A stretch of DNA of 64,000 nt from Aureimonas phyllosphaerae (GTDB lineage Bacteria > Pseudomonadota > Alphaproteobacteria > Rhizobiales > Rhizobiaceae), in the NCBI RefSeq assembly GCF_900113065.1, contig NZ_FOOA01000003.1, forward strand, positions 248,001 to 312,000. The letters run 5' to 3'. The position numbers and the translations under genes were made by a program. The number at the start of each line of letters is the position of its first letter. The first letter of the stretch is position 1. Below the pieces are notes generated by a model. That model did no database searches and was not told the DNA's origin. It saw only the letters and a list, made by a program, of their open reading frames with translations. Of the stretch, positions 52,434 to 61,827 are shown piece after piece.

Positions 52434-52879
52434 CTGAGGAGCCCGCGCATCACGCTGCCGGCCTCGATGAGGTTCAGCTTGTCGTGATAGCGCTCCTTCA
52501 GCGCATTCATGCAGCGGCCGACGTCGCGCAGACCCTTCGAGCCGGTGTCGGACACGATCTGCCGGCAGGCCGCCTCGATCTCGCCGCTCGGCACGGGCGC
52601 TGGCAGAAGGCTGCGGATCATCTCGGCGGTGGCGTGCTCGGCGGCGGCCTCCTCGATCCGCCCGGCGTCGCGATGCGTCGTCTCGGCGCTCTCGCGGTGG
52701 CGGATCATGCAGTGGAGGAAGCCCACGATGTCGGCGTCCTCGGGGCGGCCCTTGCCGGCCTCGCGGAACGCGGCCTCCTTGTCCTTGAGACCGGCCGCGA
52801 CCAGCCGAAGCGTCGCGATCCGGCGTTTGTCGCCGCTGGCCATGGCCGCCTGCAATGCGTCTGCGATCTGGTCGCGCAT
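52430..52879 (-). CDS. yqeY: GatB/YqeY-domain protein
   Basis: A 149-residue YqeY-family protein, all-helical with the pattern MRDQIADALQAAMASGDKRR, TLRLVAAGLKDKEAAFREAG and a C-terminal domain similar to the tail of GatB (DVGRCMNALKERYHDKLN). These proteins may act with tRNA-dependent amidotransferase or have an independent tRNA-related role; the function is not settled. It is divergent from carA across 423 bp. Confidence 0.9.
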   Translation of the reverse strand: MRDQIADALQAAMASGDKRRIATLRLVAAGLKDKEAAFREAGKGRPEDADIVGFLHCMIRHRESAETTHRDAGRIEEAAAEHATAEMIRSLLPAPVPSGEIEAACRQIVSDTGSKGLRDVGRCMNALKERYHDKLNLIEAGSVMRGLLS

Positions 52880-53302
52880 TCCAACTCGTCCTGTTCGTCC
52901 GCTCGGGCGCCTTTGCGGCGCTCTTCACGCGGCTCGATCCCCTCCCGTCCGAGACGGACGAGAATGATCGTGTCAGCTTGTGGGAAAATGGTGTGGTTTC
53001 GGATGACCGGAAGCGGTCCGCAGCCTTGGCGCCTGTCGAATCCCGTGGATAACTCGAGCCGTTCACCGATCGCCGCAGGGCTCTGCCGGCCGCCGCCGCG
53101 ATCAAGGTTGATGAAGGATTAATGACACCTGCGGGCTTTGGCAAGCGCACGCCTGCCATGCTCCACAGTCATGCATGATCCGGGCTCCCGGCCACGCAAA
53201 GGGTTGCGCCGGAAGGCCGATGGCGCGATATGGACGCTCCGGAAGGGTGCGCCCGCGCTCCACGCGCCGATGGCCCCCGAAGGATCTCAAGGAGTAGAGA
53301 CG
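52880..53302. other. 423-bp divergent region between yqeY and carA
   Basis: No gene recognised. It should hold the yqeY and carA promoters and the carA leader. AAGGAG at 53289-53294 is the carA ribosome binding site. I saw no convincing leader peptide, PyrR-type anti-antiterminator or terminator fold by eye, and the longer in-frame extension of carA into this region looks non-coding. Confidence 0.5.
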
Positions 53303-54487
53303 ATGAGCGACGCCTGGACGCAGAGGAAGCCCACGGCCCTGCTCGTGCTGGCCGACGGCACGGTGGTCGAGGGCGACGGCATCGGCGCGGTGGGCGAGGC
53401 GCTCGGCGAGGTCTGCTTCAACACGTCGCTCACCGGCTACCAGGAGATCCTCACCGATCCCTCCTACGCCAAGCAGATCGTCACCTTCACCTTCCCCCAC
53501 ATCGGCAATGTCGGCGCCAACGACGAGGACATCGAAGACCTCGTGCCCGACAACACGATCGGCGCGGTCGGTGCGATCTTCCGGGCCGAGGTGTCGGCGC
53601 CGTCGAACTATCGCTCGGCCGGCGGCCTCGACGCCTGGCTGAAGAAGCGCGGCGTCGTCGCGCTGTCGGGCGTCGACACGCGCGCGCTCACTGCGCTCAT
53701 CCGCGACAAGGGCATGCCCAACGCCGTGATCGCGCACAATCCGGACGGCGTCTTCGACATCGAGGCGCTGCGCGCCAAGGCCGCCGCCTGGAGCGGGCTC
53801 GTCGGCCTCGACCTCGCGCAGGACGCCGGATCGAAGCAGGAGGACGCCTGGATCGAGGGTCCCTGGTCATGGAATCACGGCTACGATGCGGGCCGCGAGC
53901 CGGCCTACACGATCGTCGCGATCGACTACGGTGCCAAGCGCAACATCCTGCGCCTGATGTCGGGCCACGGTGCGCGCGTCGTGATCGTGCCGCCGACGGC
54001 CTCGGCCGCCGACGTCCTGAAGCACGAGCCGGACGGCATCTTCCTGTCGAACGGCCCGGGCGACCCGGCGGCGACCGGCGAATACGCCGTGCCGGTGATC
54101 CGGGAACTCGCCAAGTCCGGCATTCCGATGTTCGGCATCTGCCTCGGCCACCAGCTTCTCGCGCTGGCGCTCGGCGGGCGCACTGAGAAGATGCACCAGG
54201 GCCATCACGGCGCGAACCATCCGGTGAAGGACTTCACGACCGGCAAGGTCGAGATCGTGTCGATGAACCACGGCTTCGCGGTCGCGGCGGACACGCTGCC
54301 CGACAGCGTCGAGGAAACTCACGTCTCGCTCTTCGACGGTACCAATTGCGGCCTGCGCATGAAGGACGCCCCGGTGTTCTCGGTGCAGCACCACCCGGAA
54401 GCCTCGCCGGGCCCGCAGGACTCGCACTATCTCTTCGCCCGCTTCTTCGAGATGATCGACGGGCACCGGACGAAGACCGCGGCCTGA
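53303..54487 (+). CDS. carA: Carbamoyl-phosphate synthase small subunit
   Basis: A 394-residue CarA. The N-terminal domain includes LVLADGTVVEGDGIGAVGEA and FNTSLTGYQEILTDPSYAKQ. The C-terminal class I glutamine amidotransferase has FGICLGHQLLALALGG (nucleophile Cys) and the His-Glu pair in FSVQHHPEASPGP. It hydrolyses glutamine and channels ammonia to CarB, feeding arginine and pyrimidine synthesis. ATG 53303 has AAGGAG at 8 bases. A very strong terminator follows, so carA and carB are separate transcription units here. Confidence 0.96.
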   Translation: MSDAWTQRKPTALLVLADGTVVEGDGIGAVGEALGEVCFNTSLTGYQEILTDPSYAKQIVTFTFPHIGNVGANDEDIEDLVPDNTIGAVGAIFRAEVSAPSNYRSAGGLDAWLKKRGVVALSGVDTRALTALIRDKGMPNAVIAHNPDGVFDIEALRAKAAAWSGLVGLDLAQDAGSKQEDAWIEGPWSWNHGYDAGREPAYTIVAIDYGAKRNILRLMSGHGARVVIVPPTASAADVLKHEPDGIFLSNGPGDPAATGEYAVPVIRELAKSGIPMFGICLGHQLLALALGGRTEKMHQGHHGANHPVKDFTTGKVEIVSMNHGFAVAADTLPDSVEETHVSLFDGTNCGLRMKDAPVFSVQHHPEASPGPQDSHYLFARFFEMIDGHRTKTAA

Positions 54488-54505
54488 CCGCAGGCAAAGA
54501 GCCAG

Positions 54506-54553
54506 AAACGAATAAGGGCGCCGGAGTGGATCCGGCGCCCTTATTCGTTTTCG
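54506..54553 (+). terminator. Strong rho-independent terminator after carA
   Basis: A perfect 20-bp inverted repeat (left arm 54506-54525 starting AAACGAATAAGG, right arm 54531-54550) closes a GTGGA loop and ends in CGTTTTCG. Its AT-rich outer ends give a T-run on both strands, so it can also stop transcription arriving from the small minus-strand frame. Confidence 0.9.
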
Positions 54554-54584
54554 CCCCCCTTGGACGATGGTCTCGTGCTGAACG

Positions 54585-54722
54585 TCATGCAGCCTTGAAC
54601 AAGTGGAGTACGCGGCGGACCATCGCATGGATGCCGCAGCTGAACGTGGCGTGGCGGTGGAGATCGTCGCGGCCGCGGTCGGCGCCGAGGGCGGAGCGGC
54701 TGACGATGAGGTCGACAAGCAT
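54585..54722 (-). CDS. Possible 45-residue small protein
   Basis: A short minus-strand frame starting MLVDLIVSRSALGADRG and ending RRVLHLFKAA. A good Shine-Dalgarno sequence (GAAAGGAAT, 8 bases after GGA) precedes the ATG at 54722. It ends just before the strong carA terminator and starts in the AT-rich region that also carries the large dyad. No family recognised. It is divergent from the HTH regulator gene. It could be a real small protein or a regulatory leader. Coding status is uncertain because of its length. Confidence 0.4.
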   Translation of the reverse strand: MLVDLIVSRSALGADRGRDDLHRHATFSCGIHAMVRRVLHLFKAA

Positions 54723-54792
54723 CGGGTCTATTCCTTTCGGGTTGTCAGTCCTTGCTGATCGAAGGTCGAACGGGCCTTCACGGTGATAAAAT

Positions 54793-54840
54793 ATGCACTC
54801 TGTGCGCTTTTGGAATATGCGAAAGGCGCACGATGTGCAT
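54793..54840. promoter_or_regulatory. 48-bp two-step dyad, candidate operator upstream of the HTH gene
   Basis: The sequence reads ATGCAC-N3-GTGCGC-N18-GCGCAC-N3-GTGCAT, a perfectly symmetric nested inverted repeat in an AT-rich gap between the small minus-strand frame and the HTH gene. TGATAAAAT just left of it could be part of a promoter. It is a strong candidate binding site for the adjacent HTH protein. Confidence 0.65.
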
Positions 54841-54945
54841 TTTTCTTGTGCCGGCTGACCGTTCTGTTACGGGTCGGACCGGGCATGACGAATCATGCGC
54901 CTCGAAGTTTAAGCCGGGCTGAACGGCCGAAATCGAACGGATTCG

Positions 54946-55230
54946 ATGATGGATTCCGAAAGCTTCCGCGACTGGCGCCGGTCCATGGGCTGGAAGCAGA
55001 AGGACGCCGCGGACCGTCTCGGCCTGAAGAAGCGGGTCATCCAGTACTACGAGAAGGGCGACCGCGACGGAAAGCGCGTGGAGATCCCGCTGACCGTCGA
55101 ACTCGCCTGCCTCGCGCTGTCGATGGGCGTGCGCCACTACGACGGCCGCCCCCTGCCCCGGAGCGCTGCCGATCTCACCGGCCGCGCACGCCCTGCCGCC
55201 GATCCATCCACAATCGCGTCGATCGACTGA
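54946..55230 (+). CDS. Small helix-turn-helix (Cro/CI-type) transcriptional regulator
   Basis: A 94-residue HTH_3-like DNA-binding protein. The first 65 residues form the domain: SFRDWRRSMGWKQKDAADRL, GLKKRVIQYYEKGDRDGKRV, and IPLTVELACLALSMGVRHY. The tail is Pro/Ala-rich and probably disordered. There is no effector or oligomerisation domain. It sits between carA and carB on the same strand, 132 bp before carB, and may autoregulate through the 48-bp dyad upstream. A carB regulatory link is possible but unproven. Confidence 0.85.
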   Translation: MMDSESFRDWRRSMGWKQKDAADRLGLKKRVIQYYEKGDRDGKRVEIPLTVELACLALSMGVRHYDGRPLPRSAADLTGRARPAADPSTIASID

Positions 55231-55361
55231 CGGTTCACCCTTTCGCAGCGCGGCGGGTTTGCCTATAAGCCGGCCTTAGCCTGAAGAATGCCTCGCCCCA
55301 GACCCTCGTCCGCTCCCCGCGGCCGGGGCCATCCGCGCGCACGAAACAAAGACGGACCGCC

Positions 55362-58300
55362 ATGCCAAAACGCGACGACCTCAAGACGATCCTCATCATC
55401 GGCGCGGGTCCGATCATCATCGGTCAGGCGTGCGAGTTCGATTATTCCGGCACGCAGGCCTGCAAGGCGCTGCGCGACGAGGGCTACCGGATCGTCCTGG
55501 TCAATTCGAACCCGGCGACGATCATGACCGATCCCGATCTCGCCGACGCCACCTATATCGAGCCGATCACGCCCGACGTCGTCGCCAAGATCATCGCCAA
55601 GGAGCGTCCGGACGCGATTCTGCCGACGATGGGCGGCCAGACCGCGCTCAACACCGCGCTGTCGCTGAAGCGCATGGGTGTCCTCGACAAGTACAATGTC
55701 GAGATGATCGGCGCCGATGCCACGGCGATCGACAAGGCCGAGGACCGGGCGCTGTTCCGCGAGGCGATGGCCAAGATCGGGCTGGAGACGCCCAAAAGCT
55801 ATCTCGCCAACGCGACGGAGGCCAAGCAGGCCGACCGCCTCGCGCACGAGGAGAAGCGCGCCGAGACGATCCGCTCGACCGAAGCCGGCCCTGCGCGCGA
55901 CGAGGCGCTCAGCCAGCTCGAGACCGAGTGGAACCTCGGCGAGACCGACCGCAAGCAGCGCTACATGGCGCGCGCCATGGGCGCCGCGGCCGAGGCGCTG
56001 GAGCATGTCGGCCTGCCCGCCATCATCCGCCCGTCCTTCACGATGGGCGGCACGGGCGGCGGCATCGCCTACAACCGCTCGGAGTTCTTCGAGATCATCG
56101 AGGGCGGCCTCGACGCTTCGCCGACGACCGAGGTGCTGATCGAGGAATCGGTGCTCGGCTGGAAGGAATACGAGATGGAAGTCGTCCGCGACCGCGTGGA
56201 CAACTGCATCATCGTCTGCTCCATCGAGAACGTCGATCCGATGGGCGTCCACACGGGCGACTCGATCACCGTCGCGCCGGCGCTCACGCTGACCGACAAA
56301 GAATACCAGATCATGCGCAACGCCTCGATCGCGGTCCTGCGCGAGATCGGCGTCGAGACCGGCGGCTCCAACGTCCAGTTCGCGGTGAATCCGGAGAACG
56401 GCCGCCTCGTCGTCATCGAGATGAACCCGCGCGTTTCGCGCTCGTCGGCGCTGGCCTCCAAGGCGACCGGCTTCCCGATCGCCAAGATCGCCGCCAAGCT
56501 CGCGGTCGGCTACACGCTGGACGAACTGAAGAACGACATCACCGGCGGCGCGACCCCGGCCTCGTTCGAGCCGACGATCGACTACGTCGTCACCAAGATC
56601 CCGCGCTTCGCCTTCGAGAAGTTCCCGGGCGCCTCGCCGGTCCTGACCACCGCGATGAAGTCGGTCGGCGAAGTGATGGCGATCGGCCGGACCTTCGAGG
56701 AATCTCTGCAGAAGGCGCTGCGCGGTCTCGAGACCGGCCTCGACGGCCTAGACGAGATTGAGATTCCGGGCCTCGGCGAGGGCGACGACAAGAACGCGAT
56801 CCGCGCCGCGCTCGGCGTCCCGACGCCGGACCGGCTGCGCATGGTCGCCCAGGCGTTGCGCGAAGGCGCGACCAAGGAACAGGTCCATCGCTCCTCCAAG
56901 ATCGATCCGTGGTTCATCGACCGCTTCCAGGCGATCATCGACCTCGAAACCCGCGTCCGTGAGCACGGCCTGCCCCAGGACGTCGACAACCTGCGCTTCC
57001 TGAAGTCGGCGGGCTTCTCCGACGCGCGCCTTGCCAAGCTGTCGGGCCAGTCCGAGGCCGAGGTGAAGGCGCTGCGCGAGCGGCAGGGCGTGCATCCCGT
57101 CTTCAAGCGCATCGACACCTGCGCGGCCGAGTTCGCCTCGCCCACCCCCTACATGTACTCGACCTACGAGCGGCCCTTCGCGGGCGAGGTGCGCTCCGAA
57201 GCCGGGGTGTCGGACCGCAAGAAGGTCGTCATCCTCGGCGGCGGCCCGAACCGCATTGGCCAGGGCATCGAGTTCGACTACTGCTGCTGCCACGCCGCGT
57301 TCGCGCTGCGCGACGCCGGCCTCGAAGCCATTATGGTCAACTGCAATCCCGAGACGGTCTCGACCGACTACGACACGTCGGACCGCCTCTACTTCGAGCC
57401 GCTGACGGCCGAGGATGTCCTGGAGATCCTGCGCGTCGAGAAGTCGCGCGGCACGCTGCACGGCGTCATCGTGCAGTTCGGCGGCCAGACGCCGCTGAAG
57501 CTCGCGGAAGCGCTCGAAGAGGCCGGCATCCGGATCCTCGGCACCTCGCCGGACGCGATCGACCTTGCAGAGGACCGCGACCGCTTCCAGAAGCTCTTGC
57601 ACGACCTGAACCTGCGCCAGCCCAACAACGGCATCGCCCGCTCCGTCGAGGAGGCGCGCAAGATCGTCGAGCGCATCGGCTATCCCGTCGTCATCCGCCC
57701 GTCCTACGTGCTCGGCGGGCGCGCGATGGAGATCGTGCGCGGCGACACGCAGTTCGAGCGCTACATGAAGGAGGCCGTCGTCGTCTCCGGCAAGTCGCCG
57801 GTGCTGATCGACAGCTACCTGTCGGACGCGACCGAGGTGGACGTCGACTGCCTTTCCGACGGCACCGACACGTTCGTCGCCGGCATCATGGAGCATATCG
57901 AGGAGGCCGGCATTCACTCGGGCGACTCGGCCTGCTCGCTCCCCGTCCACTCGCTCAGCCGGGAGATCACCGACGAGTTGGAGCGCCAGACCCGCGAGAT
58001 GGCCCTCGCCCTCAAGGTCGGCGGCCTGATGAACGTGCAGTTCGCTATCAAGGACGGTGACATCTACGTCCTCGAGGTGAACCCGCGCGCCTCGCGCACC
58101 GTGCCCTTCGTCGCCAAGACGGTCGGTTCGCCGATCGCCAAGATCGCCGCGCGCATCATGGCGGGCGAGACGCTGGATGCGGCCTTCGCGGCCTACGGCG
58201 GCAAGCCGGACGTAAAGAACTTGCAACACATCGCGGTCAAGGAAGCCGTCTTTCCCTTCGCGCGCTTCCCCGGCGTCGACACGCTGCTCGGCCCCGAGAT

Positions 58301-58793
58301 GCGCTCGACGGGCGAGGTCATGGGCCTCGATCGCGGCTACGCGCTGGCGTTTGCCAAGTCCCAGCTCGGCGCGTCGGTCGACCTGCCGCGCGACGGCACG
58401 CTGTTCGTCTCCGTGCGCAATGGCGACAAGGAGAAGATGCTGCCGACCGTGCGCCGGATGGCCGAACTCGGCTTCCGCATCTCGGCGACCGAGGGCACGC
58501 ACAGGTTCCTTGCCGGCCACGGGATCGAGGCCGAGAAGGTCAACAAGGTGCTTGAAGGCCGCCCGCATATCGAGGATGCTATCCGCAACCGGCAGGTGCA
58601 GGTGGTGCTCAACACGACGGAGGGCGCCAAGGCTCTGTCGGACTCCCGGTCGCTGCGTCGCGCCGCCCTCATGCACAAGGTGCCGTACTATACGACGCTG
58701 GCCGGCATGGAGGCTGCCGCCGAGGCGATCGCGGCCCTGAAGGCCGGCAGCCTTGAAGTTCGGTCCCTGCAATCCTACTTCTCGGCAGCCTGA
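55362..58793 (+). CDS. carB: Carbamoyl-phosphate synthase large subunit
   Basis: A 1143-residue CarB, about 70 residues longer than the E. coli enzyme. It has two ATP-grasp halves: the first with [20 protein letters not shown] and [20 protein letters not shown], the second with [20 protein letters not shown] and [17 protein letters not shown]-terminal MGS-like allosteric domain follows ([20 protein letters not shown]). The extra length includes a charged helical insert near residues 150-210, usual in alphaproteobacteria. It uses CarA-derived ammonia, bicarbonate and two ATP to make carbamoyl phosphate. Confidence 0.97.
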   Translation: MPKRDDLKTILIIGAGPIIIGQACEFDYSGTQACKALRDEGYRIVLVNSNPATIMTDPDLADATYIEPITPDVVAKIIAKERPDAILPTMGGQTALNTALSLKRMGVLDKYNVEMIGADATAIDKAEDRALFREAMAKIGLETPKSYLANATEAKQADRLAHEEKRAETIRSTEAGPARDEALSQLETEWNLGETDRKQRYMARAMGAAAEALEHVGLPAIIRPSFTMGGTGGGIAYNRSEFFEIIEGGLDASPTTEVLIEESVLGWKEYEMEVVRDRVDNCIIVCSIENVDPMGVHTGDSITVAPALTLTDKEYQIMRNASIAVLREIGVETGGSNVQFAVNPENGRLVVIEMNPRVSRSSALASKATGFPIAKIAAKLAVGYTLDELKNDITGGATPASFEPTIDYVVTKIPRFAFEKFPGASPVLTTAMKSVGEVMAIGRTFEESLQKALRGLETGLDGLDEIEIPGLGEGDDKNAIRAALGVPTPDRLRMVAQALREGATKEQVHRSSKIDPWFIDRFQAIIDLETRVREHGLPQDVDNLRFLKSAGFSDARLAKLSGQSEAEVKALRERQGVHPVFKRIDTCAAEFASPTPYMYSTYERPFAGEVRSEAGVSDRKKVVILGGGPNRIGQGIEFDYCCCHAAFALRDAGLEAIMVNCNPETVSTDYDTSDRLYFEPLTAEDVLEILRVEKSRGTLHGVIVQFGGQTPLKLAEALEEAGIRILGTSPDAIDLAEDRDRFQKLLHDLNLRQPNNGIARSVEEARKIVERIGYPVVIRPSYVLGGRAMEIVRGDTQFERYMKEAVVVSGKSPVLIDSYLSDATEVDVDCLSDGTDTFVAGIMEHIEEAGIHSGDSACSLPVHSLSREITDELERQTREMALALKVGGLMNVQFAIKDGDIYVLEVNPRASRTVPFVAKTVGSPIAKIAARIMAGETLDAAFAAYGGKPDVKNLQHIAVKEAVFPFARFPGVDTLLGPEMRSTGEVMGLDRGYALAFAKSQLGASVDLPRDGTLFVSVRNGDKEKMLPTVRRMAELGFRISATEGTHRFLAGHGIEAEKVNKVLEGRPHIEDAIRNRQVQVVLNTTEGAKALSDSRSLRRAALMHKVPYYTTLAGMEAAAEAIAALKAGSLEVRSLQSYFSAA

Positions 58794-58965
58794 TTTCAGG
58801 GAGGCCCGCAGCCTTCCGGCTCAGGCCTCATGCATGTGTTCCGGCTGGTCCCCGCTGGGGTCCGGCCGTTCTTATGTCCTGCCCGGTGCACGTGCGTCCG
58901 GGTCGGTCTTCACGAGAGAGCGTCCGGCTCCAGGCCGGATGCCGCGACAGGTAAGGGTTGAGGGC

Positions 58966-59439
58966 ATGGAAAAGGTCCCGATGACGAGTGCCGGCTTCGA
59001 GTCCCTGAAGGAGGAACTCCGCCGCCGTCAGCAGGAGGAGCGTCCGCGCATCGTCGAGGCCATCTCCGAGGCGCGCGCCCATGGCGACCTGTCGGAGAAC
59101 GCCGAGTACCATTCCGCCAAGGAAGCGCAGAGCCTGAACGAGGGCCGGATTTCCGAACTCGAGGACCTGACGGCCCGCGCCGAGGTGATCGACGTCTCCA
59201 AGCTTTCGGGCGACCGGGTGAAGTTCGGCGCGACGGTCAAGCTCGTCGACGAGGACACCGAGGAGGAGAAGGTCTACCAGATCGTCGGCGACCAGGAAGC
59301 CGACGTGAAGCAGGGCCGCATCTCGATCTCCTCCCCCATCGCCCGCGCCCTGATCGGCAAGGGCGAAGGCGACACCGTGGAGGTCGCCGCCCCCGGCGGC
59401 GCGCGCTCCTACGAGATCCTCGAGCTGCGCTGGGTCTGA
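58966..59439 (+). CDS. greA: Transcription elongation factor GreA
   Basis: A 157-residue GreA. The N-terminal coiled coil ([40 protein letters not shown]) carries the conserved acidic tip residues D and E in [10 protein letters not shown]. The C-terminal FKBP-like domain ends with [13 protein letters not shown]. It rescues backtracked RNA polymerase by stimulating transcript cleavage. ATG 58966 follows AGGG; upstream in-frame sequence is not conserved. carB-greA order is common in rhizobia. Confidence 0.96.
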   Translation: MEKVPMTSAGFESLKEELRRRQQEERPRIVEAISEARAHGDLSENAEYHSAKEAQSLNEGRISELEDLTARAEVIDVSKLSGDRVKFGATVKLVDEDTEEEKVYQIVGDQEADVKQGRISISSPIARALIGKGEGDTVEVAAPGGARSYEILELRWV

Positions 59440-59509
59440 TCGATCTCGACCAGCCCATGGTCTGCCACCTCGGGCCTCCGGCGTTCGGACGATATGAATA
59501 CGGTTTCGC

Positions 59510-59773
59510 ATGCGGTTCGAATTCGACGAGAATAAGAGCGATGCGAACCGGCAGAAGCATGGCATCGACTTCGTAGAAGCCCAGCGCTTATGGAGCGACG
59601 AGGATTTCCTCGTCGTTCCAGCCCGGTCCGACGACGAGCACCGCTACTTGGCGATCGGACTAATAGGCGTTCTACACTGGGCAGCGGTCTATACCCTTCG
59701 CCGGAACGTCATTCGCATCATTTCCGTCAGACGGGCCCAGCGGGAGGAGAGAATGAACTATGAAAGCCGCTGA
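59510..59773 (+). CDS. brnT: BrnT-family toxin
   Basis: An 87-residue BrnT ribonuclease toxin. The family start MRFEFDENKSDANRQKHGID is followed by FVEAQRLWSDEDFLVVPARS, a DDEHRYLAIG strand and VIRIISVRRAQREERMNYES at the end. BrnT has a RelE-like fold and degrades RNA; it is neutralised by BrnA. It overlaps brnA by 14 bp, as usual, with the toxin gene first. The pair lies between greA and an LPS glycosyltransferase gene and has a more AT-rich start, which fits recent insertion. Confidence 0.93.
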   Translation: MRFEFDENKSDANRQKHGIDFVEAQRLWSDEDFLVVPARSDDEHRYLAIGLIGVLHWAAVYTLRRNVIRIISVRRAQREERMNYESR

Positions 59774-59975
59774 ATTCGATCGACGCTTCGACGACGGCGA
59801 AGACATGAGCGAGCATGTCGACTGGAGCGCGGCCACCCGCCCGAACCGGGACACCCGACGCGTGAATGTCGAGTTGCCTGTCCGGCTCTTGGAAGAACTG
59901 GACCTGCAGGCGCAACGCCTCGGGGTAACGCGCCAAGCACTGATCGAGCGCTGGATTTCGGAGCGGCTGAGCTGA
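59760..59975 (+). CDS. brnA: BrnA-family antitoxin
   Basis: A 71-residue BrnA antitoxin with a C-terminal ribbon-helix-helix-like domain (RRVNVELPVRLLEELDLQAQ, RLGVTRQALIERWISERLS). The N-terminal half (KAAEFDRRFDDGEDMSEHVD) is the toxin-binding part. It blocks BrnT and represses the operon by binding its promoter. Its TGA stop overlaps the CTG that may start the following glycosyltransferase. Confidence 0.93.
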   Translation: MKAAEFDRRFDDGEDMSEHVDWSAATRPNRDTRRVNVELPVRLLEELDLQAQRLGVTRQALIERWISERLS

Positions 59976-61045
59976 ACCGCAAGACCTCGAACCACGCCGA
60001 TCCTCGCGACATCCTCGTCGTCGCACCCAATTTCAAGCGCCGCCTGTCGGGCGTGACGTCAACCATCATCCAGCTCGTGCCCGAGCAGGCCAGGCGCCTC
60101 CCCGTCGCGGCGCTCGGCCCCGGCCTGCCCGCCCATCTGCCGAAGATGCGCTGGTCGGGCCTCCTCCAGTTCTGGCGACGCCCGAAATCCCGGCCCTTCC
60201 GCATCTGGCACGCACGCCGCAACGTCGAGATGCTGCCCGGCATTCTCCTGCGCGACGCGCTGCGCATGCCGCTCCGCCTCGTCTTCACCTCCGCCTCGCA
60301 GCGTCGCCACACCGGCTACACGCGCTGGCTCATCGGCCGGATGGACGCGGTGATCGCGACCTCCGCGCGCTCGGGTGCATATCTCACCGTGCCCCACACG
60401 GTAATCCACCATGGCATCGACCTCGCCCGCTTCCGCCCACATCCCGGCGGCGCGCCGGCCGCGCGCACCGAGGTCGGCCTCGATTCCGCCCGGCGCACCG
60501 TCGGCTGCTTCGGCCGCGTTCGGCATCAGAAAGGCACCGATCTCTTCGTCGAGGCGATGATCGCCCTCCTGCCCCACCATTCCGGCTGGCAGGCCGTCGT
60601 CGCCGGCCGAGCGACCGCGGAACATGTCGCGTTCGAGACCGAACTGAAGCGCAGGGTCGCAGCCGCCGGCCTGTCGGACCGCATCCTCTTCGTCGGCGAG
60701 CATCGCGACATCGAGCGCTGGTACCGCGCGCTCGACCTCTTCGTCGCGCCCCAGCGCTGGGAGGGCTTCGGCCTGACGCCGATGGAGGCCATGTCCTGCG
60801 GCGTGCCGGTGGTGGCCGCCGATGTCGGCGTCTTCTCCGACGTCGTGACGGACGGCTGCGGCACGATCGTTCCGCCGGATGACCTGCCGGCGCTGGCGGC
60901 CGCCATCGAACCCTTCCTCGACGACGAGCCGAGCCGCGCGCAGGCGGCCGACGCCGCCCTCGCCAAGGCCCGCGCCGAGTTCGCCCTCGCCCGCGAAGCC
61001 GACGAGATCATCGCCGTCTACGAGCGCTTGTGGGCTTCCGCCTAA
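59972..61045 (+). CDS. LpcC-like LPS core glycosyltransferase (GT4), possible CTG start
   Basis: A GT4 enzyme of the LpcC type, which adds a mannose or similar sugar to the LPS inner core in rhizobia. The conserved start of the family, here DILVVAPNFKRRLSGVTSTI, lies upstream of the first GTG (60053). The reading frame has no ATG, GTG or TTG before that until an in-frame stop. CTG at 59972 has GGAG at a good distance and overlaps the brnA stop, so I place the start there with caution. The C-terminal donor domain has TVGCFGRVRHQKGTDLFVEA and PQRWEGFGLTPMEAMSCGVP. Confidence 0.75.
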   Translation: MNRKTSNHADPRDILVVAPNFKRRLSGVTSTIIQLVPEQARRLPVAALGPGLPAHLPKMRWSGLLQFWRRPKSRPFRIWHARRNVEMLPGILLRDALRMPLRLVFTSASQRRHTGYTRWLIGRMDAVIATSARSGAYLTVPHTVIHHGIDLARFRPHPGGAPAARTEVGLDSARRTVGCFGRVRHQKGTDLFVEAMIALLPHHSGWQAVVAGRATAEHVAFETELKRRVAAAGLSDRILFVGEHRDIERWYRALDLFVAPQRWEGFGLTPMEAMSCGVPVVAADVGVFSDVVTDGCGTIVPPDDLPALAAAIEPFLDDEPSRAQAADAALAKARAEFALAREADEIIAVYERLWASA

Positions 61046-61827
61046 GCGAAGTCTTCGTCGATGATCGGCGTCCGCTCGTACCGCGCCATGCCCAGCCGCA
61101 TCAGGTGATAGCGCGCGAGCCCGACCTGCGTGCCGATCCTGCGCAGGAGAAACGGCCAGTTCTCGCGGCGGAGGCTGGAGCGCTTGCGGCCGGCCTGGAT
61201 CGAGGTCGCCGGATCGACGCCGGCCTTCAGCCCCCGCGCCTCCAGGATATGCGCCTGCACGACGAGCGCCGGCTCCGCCTGCCAGGAGACGAGCCCGGCA
61301 AACCCGTGCAGGAAGGCGTCGACCGGCGCCGCCCCACGCCGCTCGGTGCGCTCCAGCAGCTTGCTCGCCCCTGACGGCCAGAGGAGGTAGCCGGCCGATC
61401 CCGACTTGTCGCGATACATGCGCCGCACGAAGACGCCGCCGCCGAGGTCCGCCGCCCGCCGCGCCGCAAAGCGCTTGCGGTCGAAGCTTTCGAGGTTGAG
61501 GAAATCCGCGCCCTCGAAAGCCGCCAGCGCCGGAAGCGCCACGCCGATCCGCCGCGAGAGGACCGCGTCGTCCTCCAGCACCAGCACCGGCTCCGCGCCC
61601 GCCGCGACCTCCCCCCAGATCGCGTGGTGCGACAGGAAACAGCCGAGCTCCGGCCCGCTCAGGGGCCGCTCCCAGCGCCCGTTCAGTCGCGCGTCCACGA
61701 CGGCGGAGATATCCCCCATCTCCACCGCCCGCACTCGCTCCAGCGGGAGGCCGAGCCGCGCCCCCTGGCGCTCCATGAAGGCGCGGCGCTCCACCGCCCG
61801 GTCGAGATTGATGAACACCGCCCGCAT
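61042..61827 (-). CDS. Glycosyltransferase family 25 (LPS biosynthesis)
   Basis: A 261-residue GT25 enzyme. It has the conserved start MRAVFINLDRAVERRAFMER, the segment GPELGCFLSHHAIWGEV and the catalytic motif VLVLEDDAVLSRR, close to the LED/DD pattern of LgtB-type galactosyltransferases. It would extend LPS or capsule oligosaccharide. ATG 61827 shares one base with the trkH stop (TGATG), so it is coupled to trkH. It is convergent with the LpcC-like gene and overlaps it by 4 bp. Acceptor and donor are unknown. Confidence 0.88.
   Translation of the reverse strand: MRAVFINLDRAVERRAFMERQGARLGLPLERVRAVEMGDISAVVDARLNGRWERPLSGPELGCFLSHHAIWGEVAAGAEPVLVLEDDAVLSRRIGVALPALAAFEGADFLNLESFDRKRFAARRAADLGGGVFVRRMYRDKSGSAGYLLWPSGASKLLERTERRGAAPVDAFLHGFAGLVSWQAEPALVVQAHILEARGLKAGVDPATSIQAGRKRSSLRRENWPFLLRRIGTQVGLARYHLMRLGMARYERTPIIDEDFA

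Noticed and set aside
52880-53302. Longer start for carA at 53138
   Set aside because: CarA begins at MSDAWTQRK (53303) with a good ribosome binding site. The preceding 55 residues are not CarA-like.
56748-58772. 674-codon minus-strand frame under carB
   Set aside because: carB is intact and conserved over this whole stretch; the antisense product has no recognisable features.
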